A stretch of 64,000 nt of DNA, taken from the NCBI GenBank assembly GCA_025617745.1, contig CM046853.1:30989313-31053312 (forward strand), read 5' to 3'. Source of the DNA: Heliocidaris erythrogramma. Its lineage: Eukaryota; Echinodermata; Echinoidea; Camarodonta; Echinometridae. Made by a program: the position numbers and the translations under genes. How positions within the stretch are numbered: position 1 is the first letter of the stretch; every line of letters starts with the position of its first letter. The notes beneath the pieces were generated by a model. The model worked only from the letters and a program-made list of their open reading frames with translations. It did not search any database and was not told the origin of the DNA. Positions 10,581-23,645 of this stretch are shown here, piece by piece.

Positions 10581-10848
10581 ATGACGAACATGGCAGCCAC
10601 TCAGCTAGCAAGCGGACCCGACACACAACAACCCACCGGCAACCAGGTTTCCCAAGTCGGCAACAAGCCTAACGGAGTTTCATGTGCACCTCAGACCATT
10701 CCTATGAAGGACCATGATGCTATCAAATTATTTGTGGGTCAAATTCCGCGGAATTTGGAGGAGAAAGATCTGCGGCCTATCTTCGAGGACTTTGGCCGCA
10801 TCTACGAGTTGACAGTTCTCAGGGACCGATTCACAGGCGTGCATAAAG
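10581..10848 (+). CDS. CELF/Bruno-like RNA-binding protein, coding exon 1
   Basis: The exon encodes residues 1-89 and one base of codon 90. After a polar, low-complexity leader (1-38) comes [20 protein letters not shown], the signature start of RRM1 in CELF3-6 proteins; LFVGQI (50-55) is the RNP2 motif. RRM1 continues with the [10 protein letters not shown] helix/strand segment and [10 protein letters not shown]. The donor is AAG then GTGCGA at 10849. CELF proteins bind UG-rich RNA and control splicing, translation and decay in nucleus and cytoplasm. CELF1/2 read differently at this point (DAIKMFVGQVPR), so this is the CELF3/4/5/6 clade; the exact orthologue cannot be decided here. A second ATG at codon 4 has an equally good context, so both could initiate. 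Confidence 0.95.
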
Positions 10849-11258
10849 GTGCGAAGGAAATCACTTTTATTATCATGATTAATACAAATTTGTATTTCAA
10901 TATTCATTATGCAATGATGTAATATACTCTTTAAGGGGAGATTGAAGATACAAAATATGGTAATTTGCCATGAACCCCTTCCTATATCAATGGTTTGAAA
11001 GCATTTGTGTGTGCATAATAAATGCTTGTTTTGTACGTACACATGTCAGACATTCTTTGAATGATAAACATCTGAAATGTGAAAGGGATAAAAAGAGAAA
11101 AATTCCTACATACATGGGTTAGGTGTATGTTTCAGCCCTGTAAAAATTATTTTCTTTCTTTTAAAGGTATTTTGGACTTGTGTATAATCATGTAAATGAA
11201 CAAATTATTTGTATAGAATAGTTTAATTTTCTTCATTTTATCTAAATTCACTTTCCAG
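10849..11258 (+). other. CELF intron 1 (410 bases)
   Basis: A GT donor at 10849 and AG acceptor at 11257-11258 (CTTTCCAG after a T-rich tract) bound an AT-rich interval with no other feature. It interrupts the RNP1 motif of RRM1 after the first base of a glycine codon. Confidence 0.9.
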
Positions 11259-11341
11259 GCTGTGCCTTCTTGACATATTGCGACAGAGAAAGTGCAATCC
11301 GTGCGCAGAAAGCTCTACACGAACAGAAGACCCTTCCAGGG
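11259..11341 (+). CDS. CELF/Bruno-like protein, coding exon 2 (83 nt)
   Basis: Joined to exon 1 it completes RNP1 as KGCAFLTYC (89-97) and continues [19 protein letters not shown], the second half of RRM1 in CELF3-6. The length, 83 nt, and the phases (1 in, 0 out) are those of the homologous vertebrate CELF exon as I recall it. The donor is GG then GTATGT at 11342. Skipping exon 2 alone would shift the frame, but exons 2 and 3 together are 132 nt, so skipping both would keep it while destroying RRM1. Confidence 0.95.
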
Positions 11342-12147
11342 GTATGTACACTCATCAATTTCTTCATAGATTTACTAAATTATAGATGGACTGTCAATGT
11401 CATGTCTGACAATTCTGTAATAGAAACTATAATCCTGATATTTAGTAAGCTCATACAATTTTTATATCAGTGATCTGTAAATATACATGCATACCTGATT
11501 TCTATAATTGGCTTGTTGATTGATAAATAGAAAGGAGTGTATGATGAATTGATCACATGACTTTCAGTTATAATGAAAGACTTTATTGAGGCTTAAGTTA
11601 ATGTGAATGCTTACTTGTTGAACATGTGTATATCGATTGGAAACGGGACTTGTAGTAGCAGTATGGAGCAGGAGTATTGAAAAGGGATGACAGGTTAAGG
11701 AAACCAGTAAAGATAGTGCCATTGGTTAAGGTATAAATCTTTATTTACCAAGTTCCCTGAATATGTTATCAAGCTATATATGTCTTGTTGAGATTACAAA
11801 CCGTATACTTGATCCAAAAAGCGACAGTAAACATCTAGAGTAGCTTGCATGTTTGAATGGCTTCCAGCAGGAGGCATACAAAATAAAGCTTTACATTGTC
11901 TGGCCAGCTCTATCCCAAATAATTTATCATTGTTTAAACACCTATTTTCATAAGGTGATCTCACTTGCACAATCACACCCCTATGCATAAATTTGTAAAA
12001 GGCCTTGCTGCTGTCTGCTCTTAGAACAATTCAATGCAGTACACCAGATACCAGAGACATATATCAGGACTGCGATTTATACCCCTCCACATGTACCAAA
12101 CAACAAACAATCCCCCCTTTCCTGTTGCATACAGCATGGAAAGCCAT

Positions 12148-12708
12148 TCAAAAACGGGGGTAACCTTGGTTCAAAATTTGCCCTGCAAATGGCACCCTAC
12201 ACTGGTACATCCATAGAAAAATACAGTTAGTGAGGTATAAACCGCCGTTTTTGTTCCCATGTCCTTTGTGATCTGTCATAAAAGCGTCAAGTAGCCAGGA
12301 AGAAAGCACAATGCCTTTCCAGAAAGGCCTCTTCGAGCTGTTGCTATTATCAAGATGTTGAGTCTTTTGTTTCGGCACGCGAAGGGATTTGTGTAGAAAT
12401 GAGGGGTTTCTGCGTGTGCATTGTAGTATGGAGCATGTTTGCTTGCCTTGCTTCAGGTAGAGGTTAGATTTCTGTTCTTCTAAAGGATTCTCTGGAATAT
12501 CTGGAGAATTTATCAGACACATATCCAAGAGAACAACAAAGGAATGATTTTGTCCGTTTTTTTTTCTACCATTGGCCTTTGACCTTCCCATAAATTTATA
12601 GTACAAGGTAGGCTTCATCAAAAGATATTTCATTCTCCCCTGACATGACCTCTCTGTTCCTGCTTCATTTTCATCTAGCTGTCTCCCTCTATGCTCTTTC
12701 AATATCAT
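12148..12708 (-). other. Unrecognised 186-codon open frame
   Basis: This is the longest open frame in the window that is not simple-sequence. It starts at an ATG at 12708 and has a mixed composition, with a polar N-terminal part and a segment near the end reading LTNCIFLWMYQCRVPFAGQI. I recognise no domain, signal peptide or repeat. It lies inside CELF intron 2 on the opposite strand, with no visible promoter. It could be a nested gene, an exon, a decayed element, or chance; chance is the default in 64 kb of AT-rich DNA. Confidence 0.15.
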
Positions 12709-14989
12709 TCATACTCAAAATACAATGTAGTTTGCAAATATATTTACAAATATGTTTGCAAATATAACACCTCGAATGACACAAACTCTGAAGTGAGACA
12801 CATGTCTACTTACTGAACGATGCACATACAATTTTTTATTAAAATATCATATCACTTACTTGCAGTTATAGAAAACCTCTCATCTTATCGGAGACCATCA
12901 TGGTTCTATCATGAAGTTTCAAAATAACTGTTCTGAAAAGTGATTTTCTATGGGGAAAAACAAAATTTCCAACTCACCGATTTGTTTCTCCCCTACCCCT
13001 AGATAATTATTTACTAAAAATCTTAGACTGAAATTCTAGAATATCATCTAGATTGAACGGAACTTCATAACCACTCATGTTGTAGTGGCATTGCTTCTTT
13101 ATTTTAGAATAGTATATGCTTCTATTGTTTGCCAGAGATATATATGTTTTACCCTTATAATAAGTTTGGATTCTGCTTACTCTGTTAGATATTTTTTTTC
13201 AATAGAATTTATTTAGTGATGCTCTCAAATTGAGATGGATATTCACACATAAAATCTTATTGAAAGATTCTGTTAGAGTTTGTATGATTTTCTTGTACTC
13301 GCCTCTAACTCGGACAAAGTTTTATGAGCTTGAATGTGGGACAAGTTGAATGACCGCGCATGTGTTTCCCCTTTTCTGTCTGACATTTTATAGTGGTTAG
13401 CTAAAATTGATGAATGAAGAATTAGTATTTTACTCAGGAGAATTCTGGTTAGGTATTTTTCTCATTCACTCCAGACTCCTTATTTCTTGATTGTTTTGCT
13501 CTCTCATCATGTTCTGTAATATGTATCCCCCCCCCCCCCATTTTGAAATTGAGCTTTAGAACTTTATTTAATAGTTGTTTGTGGCTGGTAGGAAATGGAT
13601 TCATCTTAATTAAAGTTGAATGATCAATTGTATGGTGCAGACTACCAGTCTCTGATAATGATAAACCAGTATCTGTTTGAAAGTCAAATCTGAGATACAA
13701 TATACATATTTGTAATGCAAAGTCATGCAAAATCAATTTCAAGAAACAAGGAAAACAAACACCGAATAAAACTGTCTAAAAAAATGACTAAATTTCGATA
13801 CTTTTTCTAGAAAGTCACATTCAAGTGAGGCAAAGGCCTTGGATGTACTATTGTGACATTTACACTACCATAAACCTTTTCTTTGTAATACATGGAGGCC
13901 TTAAATTACCATTCAGTACAAGTGAGAGGTACATGTAGTATGTGTTTTTAAGGTAAAAGTCATAATTATATCCTCCCCATCATCAGCATAAAATTTCCCT
14001 TTTTAAAAGGTATTTTTACAATATTTTCCAATAGGTATGTAATGCTAAAACCAGCAGCATTATGCCAACAGTTAATTAATCACATGGGAAAATTAGGAAA
14101 ATGTTTTGAAAGTGTGATTAATGAGGTTTTTCTTTAAAACTAAATGTTTGCATAATATCACTGTAGATGGATTGAGTAAAGAATGTTCCATCTGAAATTT
14201 ATTTAATGAACTTATGGGTGAGATTCCTGTTTTCTTTTTCATTTTCAATGAGTACAGCCCTCAAAATGTTTTTTTTTTTTTAAATGACAGTACGTATTAG
14301 ATAAACAAGAAATTTTGAATGAAACAACAAAACAAGGAAGATATACTCCCTGAAGAAACCTAATGTTCTTCTTGAAGGGCTACAGGGTCATTTCAGTAGG
14401 TTCGAAGCCAAAATTACCCTGGCCCTCATGTATTTTGAACACTGATTGAACTTAGATGACAGCTTAAGTGAATTCCCATAATTTTCAGTTTCTGGTAGTT
14501 ACATTATTGGCGTGATTATCGGCAAATAGATGGAAAGGATACAAGATAATTGTAATCGACTATGTGAGAGATGAGCCATAAATCACATACTGAAGTTTCG
14601 GAAGTAAACTTATTCTCATAAGGCATTGTGCACGACTGTGTAGCTCTGCTCGTCTCCCATGCTGCGTGCTACAAAAACAAGCCAAAATTATTCTATTAAT
14701 GGTCATTACCAAATTTTGTTCCTCAGCACCTATCGAGTAACCCTAGCCTACTAGAAATTGGTTTCTAGGGCAAATGAGATTGCAGCTCAGAGTAGGGAGA
14801 GGTAGGTAGAAGATGGATTAGATTTTTGGGCCCCCGAGTGCCATGTGGTTCTGAGGCAGCTACCAATACGTGGTGGTAACTCAAGATGCGTCACTATTAG
14901 CGATCAGATAAGGGATGACGCCATCTTCAATAATTGAAACAATGGAGGAGTGAAACATTAAACTAAGAGAAATATTAAAATCTAGCTAA

Positions 14990-15330
14990 GATTGATGGTA
15001 TGGATTCGGGGTGGGGGGGGGGGGGAGGAAAGGGGTGAAACGGCGAAGAGGAAACTGGTGGGATCACTTTTCCGGGGTGTCCCATGTGGCAACGCGATGC
15101 TTGCATTCGTGATTGAATCGGGGTGTAGTGTCCACCACGGGAGGCAGGAGATATGCACGGACGAGCCGGGACGAGGAATCCGGTTTCGCATTAAGCTGGA
15201 GAAATCGAATGCAGGACCCGTTACATCAGGGTCCCCGGCACTGTGTATGATTGAAGCGTTTGGGCCGTGTCACCACACCGATGAGGTTGACGATGTGCAG
15301 GGGATCTGGTTTCACCTGCTCTACACCACT
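14990..15330. other. GC- and CpG-richer island within intron 2
   Basis: After GGGGTGGGGGG (about 15008-15026) the sequence is distinctly richer in GC and CpG than its surroundings up to about 15325. The + strand is open for 127 codons (14992-15375), but the predicted peptide resembles nothing known to me. An enhancer, an alternative promoter or first exon, or an old insertion are all possible. Confidence 0.3.
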
Positions 15331-17481
15331 TTATTGATATTCCTGCAATATTTTTTGTCACTTTTCAGTGGGTGAGGATGGAGTGGTAGCATGCAGGTGC
15401 TGTCACGTTAAAACTTTGATACACTATCTATCACACATAGTTTCTACTCAGCCTCCATCATATGCAAGTGTTCATGCTCAAATGAACAATTTTTTGTTAA
15501 GATAGAATTATCAAGCAACGATGGGGAGTACAGTGTGCAGACATAATTGAATTCAGTTACCTCATGCTATTAATTCAGACCTGATGGAGAGGTAGAGAGA
15601 GAGAGAGAGAGAGCAAGAAAGAGTGACGTAGAAAGTAGGAGTGGGAAAATGAAGATCCGCAAGGACAAATGATGGGGACTGCCATCCATGCATGAATAAT
15701 GAATTAAATTAAAATTAGATGTAACAGGATGTGAAAAGTACATTTAGATTGAAACTTGGAAGTGAACATACTTTAATACTTTATATGGATCGTGAAGTAA
15801 CGTAAGTATATACATATCTGTCCAATTTGAATATATTGCTGCTACATTCTACTTTTCAATGCTTTCTTTGATACTGCTTTAATAGCCATCTCATCCATTA
15901 GTCAAAATGTTTTTTTTTAAATCAGGCTCTTAACCGTTATAAATACAAGAAATCTTTTATTTTGATATTGATTATTGTACTGAAAAAACATTGTATAATC
16001 AGTGTTACTGTAAACAATTCCTCGGGGAGTGTTTTTTAAGTGGCGTTTAAGTCTCGTAAGCCGGAAAGTAACCCCGTTTCCATCCCCAAACACGATAACA
16101 CACTTGCATCATAAAACTGAATTCTTGCTTTTAAGCTCCAAGCATTTTATCAAGACATTTTATCAGCTATGCAAAGTGTTCTAGCCTTCTCCTTCTGCAT
16201 GAGCCGAGTCCCTAAAAATACCATTGCTTCAGAAAAGCCTGCCCTTACCCCAGTGCTGTACTATGCCCATAAAAGTACATTCTCTGAGCAAAAACGTCAG
16301 CAGCAGGCAAGCAGTCTGATCCATCCATGAGCGTTGTGTTAGCAGGCAAAGTGCGGACCGAAGGTCATCAGAGTTCATCGCTGATGCCAATTGTCAAAAT
16401 CTGCCTAGAGCTGGCAATAAGGGATGGATTTATTAATAGTATGATGTTTTTGAAATATGTATAGGTTGTTTTATTTGTTTCTAGCAAGAATAGGACCATT
16501 ATTTGGGGGTTGTTATGTTATGTTGTTTTTCCTACTGTACAGGTAAATATCTCACAACTTTATAACCTGGCACACATTTGTGTAATCTCCAAGCTTAGGC
16601 CTAAATCAGCTAAAGGAGTTTTTTAATATTCAAAGTAGCAGATGAAGAAAATAGAAAGGGAGAAAAAAGATTTTTTGTTTGGTTATACTTATTTGTTTAT
16701 TTTCAATGCCTCTATATAGATAGTAGAACATAAGATGTACCTGCAAAAGAACATCCAACCTACATGTACCATGTGGGTGCTATCATTTTGCAGGAAGATA
16801 TTGAAATAGAATATTAGTATTTTTATTTTCAATACCTTGCCTGGTGTTGACATTTAGGTAAAGCAATTCTTCTTTCCCTATCAGTATATTGCAGGCATTT
16901 TGAGTAATTATGAGGGAACTGAAATGCACTTTTTTCGGATTTTTATGTCGGTCATAATTGTGGCTTTGGAATATAAATATATTGCATTATCACTATTTTG
17001 TATTTCCTTTTATTTCTGTGTCTTTGAATAATTGTATATTTAAAAAGAAAAAGAAATATATTTAAATGAATTATTCAATAGATTTATTTTGTATATGCCT
17101 TCATAAGAAATGTTATACTTCCTCAAATTTGATTTAGACATCTATTTCTCTTTCATTTACTTGATCGTTATGTGTAATACTTGCAGAAATAATTACTGTG
17201 TAGGTCATTTCATTTGAATTGTCTGTCACTTCCATTCACTGTAATATTAATTTCTTTGTTATGACGGCGATCACCAACGAATGTAGACATGGTATGAACC
17301 TGATAGCCTATCTGAATGCATAACTGGGAGCGTGTTAGGCGTAATATGCATACCATGGAGATGTCTTAGTTTAACCCTACTGACCCTCCCCACATGTGTA
17401 ATGCATATCTGCCATTCCTGGCATTAGGGCCGCAATTGGGAGCTTGCTGTGTGCACTTCGTAACAGTTCTGTAGCCGGCTA

Positions 17482-17522
17482 CCTCTCTTTCTCCCTCTCT
17501 CTCTCTCTCTCCCTCTCTCTCT
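17482..17522. repeat. CT microsatellite
   Basis: (CT)n with CCCT interruptions. Confidence 0.9.
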
Positions 17523-18171
17523 GTAGTCCATCGATTCTGCAATGTGATTATCAATGACACAACATATAGGTGTAGAGGATTGGATTGAATTAGCTTGGAT
17601 AGAAAACCAAAACAAACAGGCATTTTGAATAATGCAGTCTGTTTTTGATGTCCTAGTCTTATCGGTTGAGTTATTCAAATAACTTTGATTTGAAGGCAAT
17701 TTATTCCTGCTGGCACGCAACTGTCCATCATGTTGTTGTTGTTGAATCATTTTTTTTGGTAATTTATAGGATAGGTGTTGGTATAGAGTAGGCCTATATC
17801 ATGACAAGATGTGCTGTTTCAAGAATGCCATACACTTTAGGATTTGACCCCTAATACCTTTTACCCTTTAACCTATTGTTATATAACGCTTCAAAATAAT
17901 TTTCTTGCTAATTTTTTCCTCTTTGTTTATAAGCCTTCTACCATGACCCAAATTATATTTCAACCTGTTTTTGCCGTTTTCATATTTACTTCTTCATCAC
18001 TATCAGGAATCTGAACATTAAAAAAAGTATTTTAAAAAAATCAGACATGTGTATACATGATATTTCTCATCAGATGCCGACATCATGATTTATTGATTAC
18101 ATGATAATTATGAATCTATTAAGCACCACAATGCAAAGGTTAGAAAATCATTCACAGAGTCACCTCAAGCC

Positions 18172-18235
18172 CCCCCCCCTCCCCCCAAAAAACACATAAA
18201 CAAAACAAAACAAAAGACAACAACAAAACAAACTC
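18172..18235. repeat. Composite poly-C / poly-A / CAAAA microsatellite
   Basis: C runs, an A run and CAAAA repeats occur in the same order and orientation as at 2604-2703. Confidence 0.85.
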
Positions 18236-20267
18236 AATTTCTAAAACCCTATATAAGTAATAAATGAATATTAATATTATGACAGTTCTAATCAGCGACA
18301 TTTGTATGATTTTTCTATGTACAGAAGCAGTGGAGAAATTAAAAAAAAACAAAGAAAAAAAATCTGGACTTGGGCGAATCCAAAATATAATTTGTTTTTC
18401 CTTTCTTGTTAACTTATAACTTTTATTCATTGGATTTCATGTGACCCGTCATTTGGATTTTTTATGTATTAAAAAGGATGAGTGTAATCGCTTTGACATT
18501 TCCTTTCTATCATATATTTTGCCATAAACTTAAAAAATTCAAAATGAAAAGAAGAAGAACAACAACAAAACCCCTCAAGTTATCCTTTAAGCCTTCAAGG
18601 AAAACAGATCATGTTGATACTGCATTGTGAAATGTCACTTTGATGTGTGCAAAAAAAAGCTTAGCGAAATGAGTGTTTTTGATACAGGCATGTATGTGTT
18701 TAAGGTTGAGAGAAATGGGTACACTCATTAGAGTTGCTTACTGTGCGTAGAAGGGTAAATGGATTTACCATTTTACTATTTCCTTAAGCTGCATTACAGA
18801 GGTGGTATTATCATTACGATTTCTATGTTAATTAGGGTATGAAGTCTTGGGAGCTTTTCAGATCTATGAGATAAATAAATAAATGAGTGGGTAGGTTGGA
18901 ATAGAAGTTTTCTTATTATTTTGGTAATCAGCTCGTGATGCTTTGGTAGAGTAAAATAATATGAAGACATTCCTAGACCTAAAGCGGTAGTGGTATTGAA
19001 ATTCTTGATTTTTTTCAATTAGCAGCATCGGTAATCTTTACACTTTCCTAATGAGGAGCAACTACAATGCTATTACAGAAATGAAAGCTTCAGTATACTC
19101 CCATGCCATTGTATTCTAATGTCATCAATTCAAATATATACCTTGGTTATTAGAACTTGAAGTGGAATAAATGAATAATTTAAGATTTAGAGCATATTGG
19201 TAGGAGGTGAATTTGCTCTTATCTTTTCCCCTTTCACCTTTATAAGATCCAGGAATTGAATACGATTAAAATGAAAATAGCAGAAAGCTAATGACCTTTC
19301 GTCAAATATTTGAATTCGTAGATGTAGAATGATCTTAAAAACAGATGATACCCCCAATGTTGTCAAAATTCTGTCAAGGACACACAATACCAATGTATTT
19401 TCTCTTTCACAATTTTAAAACTCTACAGGGTTATTGTTGTAGTTAATATTAGCATGAAGGATGATAACCATACAAAAACTGTCATGAACTTCTTAGATGA
19501 ATTTATTGCAAAGAGAGATAAAAAAAAAACTCCAATGCCTATATCTATTTTCATGAAGAAAGGAGAAGATAAAATTGATCTCTTAGACATACATGTGACC
19601 AGACAAAACCGTAAATGCAATGTTTAGAGAGTATTGATTAATGGAACCAAAATGCAATTTATAACAGGACATGGCTTGGTAAAGTGCAGCTGCTCTGGAC
19701 TGGTGATGTGAAAATAAAGTAAAAAGGAAATTCTTCTAGCTCACACCCCAAGCCTGCGGTTAGATTTTACACAAATTATGCCTTCTTGGGGGTTGTGTGC
19801 TGCACACTATGAAGCTGTGAAGTTCACATGATGTAGTACCTTGCATTTAGATCTTGCCCTTTTTTGTTAACATCGTTATTCATCTTTTTATTTCCCTTCC
19901 TTTCTTTTCCAGTATCCGCTAATTCAACTTACCCCTTTCTTTACGGTCCCCCTCTCTACATCTGTCCTATTTTCCCTTTCCTTTTTATTCTATTCTTGTT
20001 TTATATTTCCCCCCTATTGCTACACTCGTGTCCCATCCTTCACAACTGAACTCTATCCTTTGTCTTTCTTGTCTTTTCTGGTCTTCTCTCTCTCTCTCTC
20101 TCTCTACTCTCCCATTTGCCTATGTGTGCCCCTTATTTCTTTTTATTTGAATTTCACCCATTTCATTAATGCATTATCATGTTTTTAAACAGTGTTATTT
20201 TTCTGGTTAATCCATTCAGAACTGATATTGTCATGTTCAGGAGTTCCTTTTCTTACTCCTGTATTTT

Positions 20268-20389
20268 CAACCCTCCCTCTCTTTCCTCTCTCTCTCTCTC
20301 TTTCTCTCCATCTCTCTCTCTCTCTCCATCTCTCTCTCCATCTCTCTCTCTCTCTCCCTCTCTCTCCATCTCTCTCCATCTCTCTCTCT

Positions 20390-20426
<37 letters not shown>

Positions 20427-20520
20427 CATCTCTCTCTCTCTCTCTCCCTCTCTCTCCCTCTCTCTCTCTCCCTCCTTCCATTTCTCTCCATTTTTCTCCA
20501 CCTCTCTCTCCATTTCTCCT
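20268..20520. repeat. CT-rich tract with CTCTCTCCAT units
   Basis: About 250 bases of CTCT with recurrent CCAT interruptions. The long serine/leucine frames on + and arginine/glutamate frames on - are simple-sequence artefacts. A shorter CT run precedes it at 20083-20106. Confidence 0.9.
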
Positions 20521-23481
20521 CATCTTTAATGTATGCATTTTCCCTCCTCTATCCCATCCATTCACCCTGTTATCATCAACATCAGTACAGCTGTACATGT
20601 CACCCTCCTTGATCGAAGGCGCCTGCTTGCTTGCTGGGAAATGCATTGCAGACCCTCAGACTGCAGGAGAAAGTGAAGCCGGTGATATAAGGAATAGATT
20701 GGAGAACATAAACAAAAGAGTATGAATGTATAATCAGGGAAATGTCTTTATTCTCTTTGCTGTTCCAGTTGCAGTTAACCTGAAAGTACATTAGGTTTGC
20801 AAATACACAGCGGATGTCCGATGCATTTTGCGAAAATCAGAGCAAATATGAACGCCTTGAGTAATGGTACCTGTAGTGGACACTAGCAGTTTCAATAGTT
20901 TTGACAAATATTCACAAAGCAAATATGTATTTGTAGTCACTAGTTGATGAATGAATTGATAATTGTAAAGATATGATTTTTTTTTTTTGGGGGGGGGTAC
21001 AGTATATTTGAATGTCTTTATTAGCTTAAAATTAAAAGGTAACATTCTAATAGTTATGAAAAGAAGACTGGATAAATGAAAGAGAAGAATGAGGGAGATG
21101 AATAGAGGCCCTACATGTAAGTACACTGGCCAAGTAAAATATCAGTCAAAATTCAATGTGAATTTCAGTCATTTTGAATTGGAAATTAGAAGTGCAAGAA
21201 TAAAGTCATAACATTCAGTAGAAAGAATTTGGTAAGAAACTTAACCTTTAACACACCATTATGGCGGAGATGAGTCATAACTACTGAACAATGTATTTTT
21301 TAGAGGATTTCTGCGATGCCAGAAGAAAATGGCAGGTGAAATGTAAGAGTTGATCGAAAAGTGTGATACAGGAGCAAAAATAATAATGAGGACCGTCGTG
21401 AAAGGTCTCATTAGCATCAGAGGATTTTCTTGTATGGAAAATTGTGAGATTAAGAAAATGATTGATAAAAGGATGACAAGATGACGCAAGTGTAGAATAA
21501 TGAGAAAAGTGGAAGAGAATAACTGAAGAAACTTAGAACTTTTTAGTATGGATGAATACATTGACGACTGTTTAAGGTTTGCACAGCATCTATAGAGCTA
21601 GAAGATATGAAGAACAAATATGCAAAGAAGAAGAAGTGAGCAAGAGATAAGGAGACGAGGAGGGAAGATGTAGATCAGAGAGAGAGAGAGAGAGGGCCAA
21701 GAGGATTTCTCATAAGGAGGGGCAGTGCCGGACGAGAAGAAAAAAATTGTGATAGCAGGACACCCGAGATACGATCAGGGGGTTCGTTCGCGTCAGCGGG
21801 GGTAGAACTCGGAAGAAGCTGCGATGAAAAAAGAAGGAGGGCAGTATGTATTTTTTCCTGCCTGATTCATGTTTCCCCCAGTTGACTTAGCAATCTTGTG
21901 TACCTTTTGGCTCCAAGTATTGACTGTTCACTTCTGGACGGGAATTGGGGCAAGGAAGCAATATCCATGTTTGCTTGCAGCTTCAAAAAAGTTACCAGAG
22001 CCAACGGAAGGGTAGGAGGGGGAAAGGGAATGAATAAGGGAAGATGAAATGAGGTGTGGAAAGGGGTCAAGAGGTTCGATTTTGGTGTGCAGTAACAACT
22101 GAGATGAAGATAAGTAATTACAATTGTCAATTTTTTTTTCCACATCTACTCTAGATTGTTTTTGTGTTGATATACTTCTTCTTCTTAATCTTCAAAGGGC
22201 TATGCAGCCTATCATGAGATGATAAAAATATGTGTATAACCAGTTGTTTCTAATTTGATGGAGCTGAGTCAGGTGCTAGAGAATGAAATTCCATGTGAAC
22301 AAAACATTTGAAAGTGGCTCCAACAAAAATATTTTGTAGAAAAGAAACAAATATTGTATTTCTTGAAAAGAATCAACTGCTTTGGCCACTATTTGGTATT
22401 AACAAAATAAAAGAAGAAGCAGAACCTTTGTTGCAGGGGACTTGCGCATCATTGCTAAATTAAAGCAATATTAAGTCAGGGAAAAGCAAAAAGGACCACT
22501 GATTTTGTGGCGGCATTGAGCTTTGAAAAACATATGACCAAAAAAAAAATGTATCTACTAAAGGTTTATATCTTAGGTTTTGTGTTGTGGACCTCAAGAA
22601 AAAGCCCCACATATTTATGAAAAATTGACACATGTAGCCAGGTTGGGATTGGCAAGAGGATAGGGTTGTTTTCCCTACTTTGGACAATGGACATTGCTTT
22701 GTGTACATAAAGTCAGGTTGACAAATGTCCAGCTGGATTCCGCTGTCACTGTTTAGACCATACCGCCGAAAACTTGGCAGAATTGCAAGGAATATAGCAA
22801 GAAAAATTAAAACCTTGAGAGAAAAGGAGGAAAAAAGATAAAATCTAGAAGTAGGACAGAGGTGAAGGTATACTTTATAGGGAGAATGAAGGAAATTACG
22901 TGTGAAGGAAAGAATATATTTTTCATTTGATGAAAATGAAGATTAAAGGAAAAGATAGGAGGTGGAGAAGGACAAAGAAAACGTGCTAAATATCCCAAAA
23001 AATGTGACTGTTTTCAAAGAAAAATTCAGTCAGTCATTAATAATGTTGATAAATTCATGCACTTCTACACATTTGAAATACATCTGGCTACAAAAGAAAG
23101 AAGCGAGGGAAAAACATTCTACAAGATCTTGACATGAAATGAAAACAAGTGTGAAACCTAATATTTGTTTGCATAAACATTAACCAATCTCTGACATTGG
23201 TATTTCCAACAATTCCTGTAAAAAAAAAAAAGAGAGAAAATGAAGTGATCTGACTTCCCTATGGATATCTCAAATTCCTCCCACTCCTATTTTGCAGCCC
23301 CAGGATATTTTCTGACATTTCCAAAGTTTAAGATAAATTGCAAGTTACTACACATGTCTCTAAGAGGGATAACTATTCGTTTTTGTAATTTTACATCATG
23401 GTGTAAGGATAGAAGGACTAGCTATTCAGGAACTATTTTTTTGAAGAAACAGTTACGGGAGAGACCCAAAATGGTAATACC

Positions 23482-23645
23482 CTATGCATAACTTGAGGAA
23501 CACTTTGTCAGGAAATGCCAATAGCATTAAGGCAGTATTCAAATGTAAATATTTATCCTATGTATGGTCTATACATAAATTGAGGAGGAATTTGCAAGGA
23601 AATGCTAATACCATTCCGGCAATATTCAAATATAAATATATACCC
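23482..23645 (+). repeat. Diverged tandem duplication, period 87
   Basis: Copy 1 starts CTATGCATAACTTGAGGA at 23482 and copy 2 CTATACATAAATTGAGGA at 23569. Both continue with AGGAAATGC(C/T)AATA, then CA(G/A)TATTCAAAT and a TAAATAT end. Confidence 0.75.

Noticed and set aside
14412-14425. RNA polymerase III B-box (GGTTCGAAGCC)
   Set aside because: No A-box-like word lies at a suitable distance upstream.
20179-20725. Overlapping long frames on both strands
   Set aside because: They arise from the CTCTCTCCAT repeat; serine/leucine on one strand and arginine/glutamate on the other is typical of simple sequence.
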